Below the pieces are notes generated by a model. It was not told the DNA's origin and did no database searches. It worked only from the letters and a program-made list of their open reading frames with translations. From contig OY759267.1 in NCBI GenBank assembly GCA_963662155.1, positions 35,444,976 to 35,508,975 on the forward strand: a stretch of DNA of 64,000 nucleotides. The letters are read 5' to 3'. This document shows, in pieces, positions 61,498 through 64,000 of the stretch. This DNA is from Lamellibrachia columna (lineage: Eukaryota; Annelida; Polychaeta; Sabellida; Siboglinidae). The position numbers and the translations under genes were made by a program. Numbering within the stretch: the stretch's first letter is position 1; the number at the start of each line of letters is the position of its first letter.

Positions 61498-61834
61498 AGT
61501 GCCCTGCGCGGGCCGGGCTTTTGGTCCAAGCCCGGCCCGGCCCGCAGCCCACGGGCCGGGCCTCTACATAATCTCGCGGGCCGGGCCGGGCCGGGCCTGG
61601 GCCTACATACTGCGGGCCCGGGCCGGGGCTGAAAACAATTTAAACACATCGGGCTTGGGCCGGGCCTAGTGTGAGCGGGCCGGGCCGGGCCTGGGCTGTG
61701 CCTGGACATAATAAAAATATTCATACAAAACACCGATTATTACTTTATTTTTTAAAAATAAAAACTGATTATAAATTGTAATTCCGTTTAATGAATGCTT
61801 AAAATTATTTCTTTAGTATTATATAGTTGCAAAT
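61498..61834. repeat. Second GC-rich CGGGCC element end
   Basis: Begins TAGTGCCCTGCGCGGGCC like arm 1 but then diverges into its own CGGGCC-rich 230 bp and an AT-rich part. It lies in the loop of the inverted repeat and looks like another copy of the same element family. Confidence 0.65.
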
Positions 61835-62092
61835 TGAGACCTTGCATGGAATCTAATGACCCCATAAGTTCACTTGGCTGGAAGTAGCCAGCCCCAAATG
61901 TTTACTTTAGAAATATTTGCAGAGGCAATCAAGCCATGATTAACAATCAACTTATCACCCTTTGACCATACCAGTGGACATTCTATTGTCTAGGTCTTCC
62001 CTCCAAACATTGCCCACCTGAAAGACCTGCCCACTGCCAAGTGCACACTAGGCCACTAGCCCACTACCCAGTACCCAACCCAGTTGGTAATT
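61835..62092. repeat. Duplicated flank F2, carrying the hAT empty site
   Basis: Uninterrupted version of 58540-58706 plus 60674-60770, with one GTCTAGGT at about 61990-62000. Confidence 0.85.
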
Positions 62093-62652
62093 GGTATTTC
62101 TCCCCAGTCCTAATTCATTCACACTTGTACTAATTCACACATGTCTGAACCTGTCTCTCTCAGGCTAGTGACTGCAGGCCTGCTGGAAATGCCACTGGGT
62201 GTCAGTGCCAGTGGGTGACATTTAATTGAAATATCATATTAAATTATGTTAACTTAGTTGAGCTAATTCAATTAACAATATAAATCTCCTACCCTAACCA
62301 TGAGCCACATTAAAGCCAAATATAACAAATGTTATCATATTTAATAGTAATGACACTAAGAAGTTTTTCTTTATTTTTCCTCAGGATATTCGTAAGTTTG
62401 AAGAAGTTGGTGGTGCTGGATTTTTAGAACTCATCCAGCACACTATGGACCTTTACCATAAGAGTATTACTCCACTAAGAGCTAAGGATATTATGCCCCA
62501 TCCTATATATATATATATATATAATAGCAATACAGTGGTTGAATAAGAAAGCATGGTCCAGCGCCATTCAGTTGAAGTTCACTTCCATGTGCCATCATGT
62601 TAACAGGTTGGACTGTTATAGCAACATAACAATACAGTGGCTGAATAAGAAA

Positions 62653-62689
<37 letters not shown>

Positions 62690-62975
62690 TTTTTATTTAA
62701 TAAAACAATAAGTCTGTTTTACAGTTTATTTGTTTTTCTTCTTTGTTATAAGATTATAGGTTTATCTTCTCTAAACTTAGCGGGCCGCGGGCTTACCCAT
62801 CTTTGGCCCGCAGCTATGGGCCAGGCCTGGGCCTGAAACTTGAGGGCCGGCCCGGGTCTAAATTCTACTTTGCGGGCCTGGGCTGGGCTTGAAAATTTTT
62901 TGCGGGCCTGGACTCTAATAACTGCTAATTGCGGACCAGACTTAGGATCAAATTCTAGGCCGGCGTAGGGCACTA
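62093..62975. repeat. Long inverted repeat, arm 2
   Basis: Reverse of arm 1, longer because of an insert at about 62480-62690 that contains (TA)n runs and a doubled CAATACAGTGG(T/C)TGAATAAG. Ends GGCGTAGGGCAC, inverted to the start of arm 1. Confidence 0.75.
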
Positions 62976-62984
62976 GTGCGCACA

Positions 62985-63290
62985 TCTCTCTTCACTCCCT
63001 CATTCTCCTCTCTCTTCCATCTCTCCCCTCTTACTCCTCGTCCCCCATCCTCTCGCTCCCTCTCTGCCTCCATCTTTCTATCTCACTCTCCCTCTCATAT
63101 GTCTCTATCTCTCCTTCTCTTTCTCTTTCCCCCATCGCTCTGTCTCTCCACACTCTCCCATCCCTCTCACTTTCTCTCGCTCTATCCCTCCCTCCCTCTC
63201 TCCTCTTCCTCACCCCTCTCTCTCTCCTTCTCTTTTTCCCCTCTCTCTCCCTGTCTCTCATCTTCTCTTAATATCTTTCTCCATGCTCTT
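62985..63290. repeat. CT-rich low-complexity tract
   Basis: About 300 bases almost purely pyrimidine on plus (CTCTCT and CCCTC words). Open frames across it are compositional. Confidence 0.9.
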
Positions 63291-64000
63291 CTATCTCCTA
63301 TAATACTATGTCACAGAAATTTGTTTAAGGAATTTACCTGAAATATACAACTTTCTAAATAGATTCCCACTGTAGTGCCCCACTGGGAGAAACCCTGGGC
63401 TGGTTTCTGACAAAGAAAATACACTTCTTGTTTCTTCTTCAATATCATAAGCCTTTAAAAGAATCTTACTGTACCCTTTTGATCAACGAGAAGACGAGTG
63501 ATTCACTGGGTGTAAAATTGGCAATGTAGGTTATGTCAATTATTCTTTTAACTCTGTAATCTCATTTATAAATGTTGCGTGGTGAACAAAGAAAACACAT
63601 CACGTTGCAAGCTTTCTGCACAGCCCATAATTTTAATATGTATGTTTGTGGGTATGCATGTATAGCTTCATACAATATAATGTACGTGCATGCGAGCACG
63701 CTCATATCCTGTATCACTGTAAGATGGATAACATAGTTAATCATTGAATGGATAATAAAGTGTATGATCAATTTGATAATAAAATTGATGATGAAATTGA
63801 TTATCAAAATGATGAACATTGGAAGAATGATGACCTGGCTGACCAAATGATCTACCAATTCCCAAACATCATTCGTTACAATTGTAATTGTCATGTTGAT
63901 TAACGCAATGGATTCACAACGTGTTGCGACTAGGTGACCAGCCTCACTACCACTCCATGTTATCAAATGGAGACCTAACAATAGAAGTGTTTTGGTCGTT
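63291..64000. other. No recognised gene
   Basis: AT-rich; 63740-63820 has imperfect GATAATGAAATTGAT-type repeats. A 139-codon minus frame (63562-63981) spans that repeat and is Ile-rich; I do not regard it as a gene. Confidence 0.4.

Noticed and set aside
62976..63341. Ser/Leu/Pro-rich 121-codon frame
   Set aside because: Low-complexity pyrimidine tract; the opposite strand is open too.

Overview
The window is nuclear DNA of an animal, most likely a marine invertebrate. It is AT-rich, carries GT-AG spliced exons, and is dominated by transposable elements and tandem repeats. I see no operons, rRNA, tRNA or CRISPR array. Host coding content is small and mostly broken: a three-exon THAP-domain remnant (1425-2444, +), a compact intact three-exon gene of unknown function (3313-4271, -), Mediator subunit 4 (MED4) exons in a partial tandem duplication (21321-24923, -), and a few orphan exon candidates (29300-33213, -).

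Layout. 1-1416: dead RTE-type LINE ending 8 bp before a THAP exon. 4735-5839: C-terminal remnant of a Mutator-like transposase. 5840-10115 and 15203-19431: two near-identical direct copies of a 4.2 kb unit that carries an internally deleted transposase of the same family plus MITE pieces. 11706-12150 and 20110-29245: about nine tandem arrays with 15 to 36 bp units, surrounding the MED4 remnants. 29866-35275: dispersed, tandem and palindromic repeats. 35276-44752: a third Mutator-like fragment, an RTE LINE, a CR1-like LINE family and a nested insertion. 44841-47221: a MULE transposon with FLYWCH and DDE domains and recognisable inverted ends, interrupted by only two nonsense codons. 47830-50605: MITE copies. 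50704-51895: another CR1-like copy.

53290-58010 holds the best preserved element, a tyrosine-recombinase retrotransposon of the DIRS/Ngaro group. RT-RNase H and the recombinase are open with all catalytic residues; only gag has a frameshift. It lies exactly between two long (AT)n tracts and has six copies of a GC-rich 20-mer upstream of gag. 58540-62975 holds a hAT insertion with a perfect 8-bp target duplication and a paralogous empty site about 3.3 kb away, followed by a long imperfect inverted repeat with very GC-rich ends.

The elements can be ordered in time: LINE in LINE (42356-42738), hAT in a duplicated flank, and a MITE-like element in only one MED4 copy. I found no clearly new multi-gene system. 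The most useful unexplained objects are the intact unknown gene, the Ngaro element and its setting, the recent 4.2 kb duplication and the MED4 duplication inside a minisatellite cluster.
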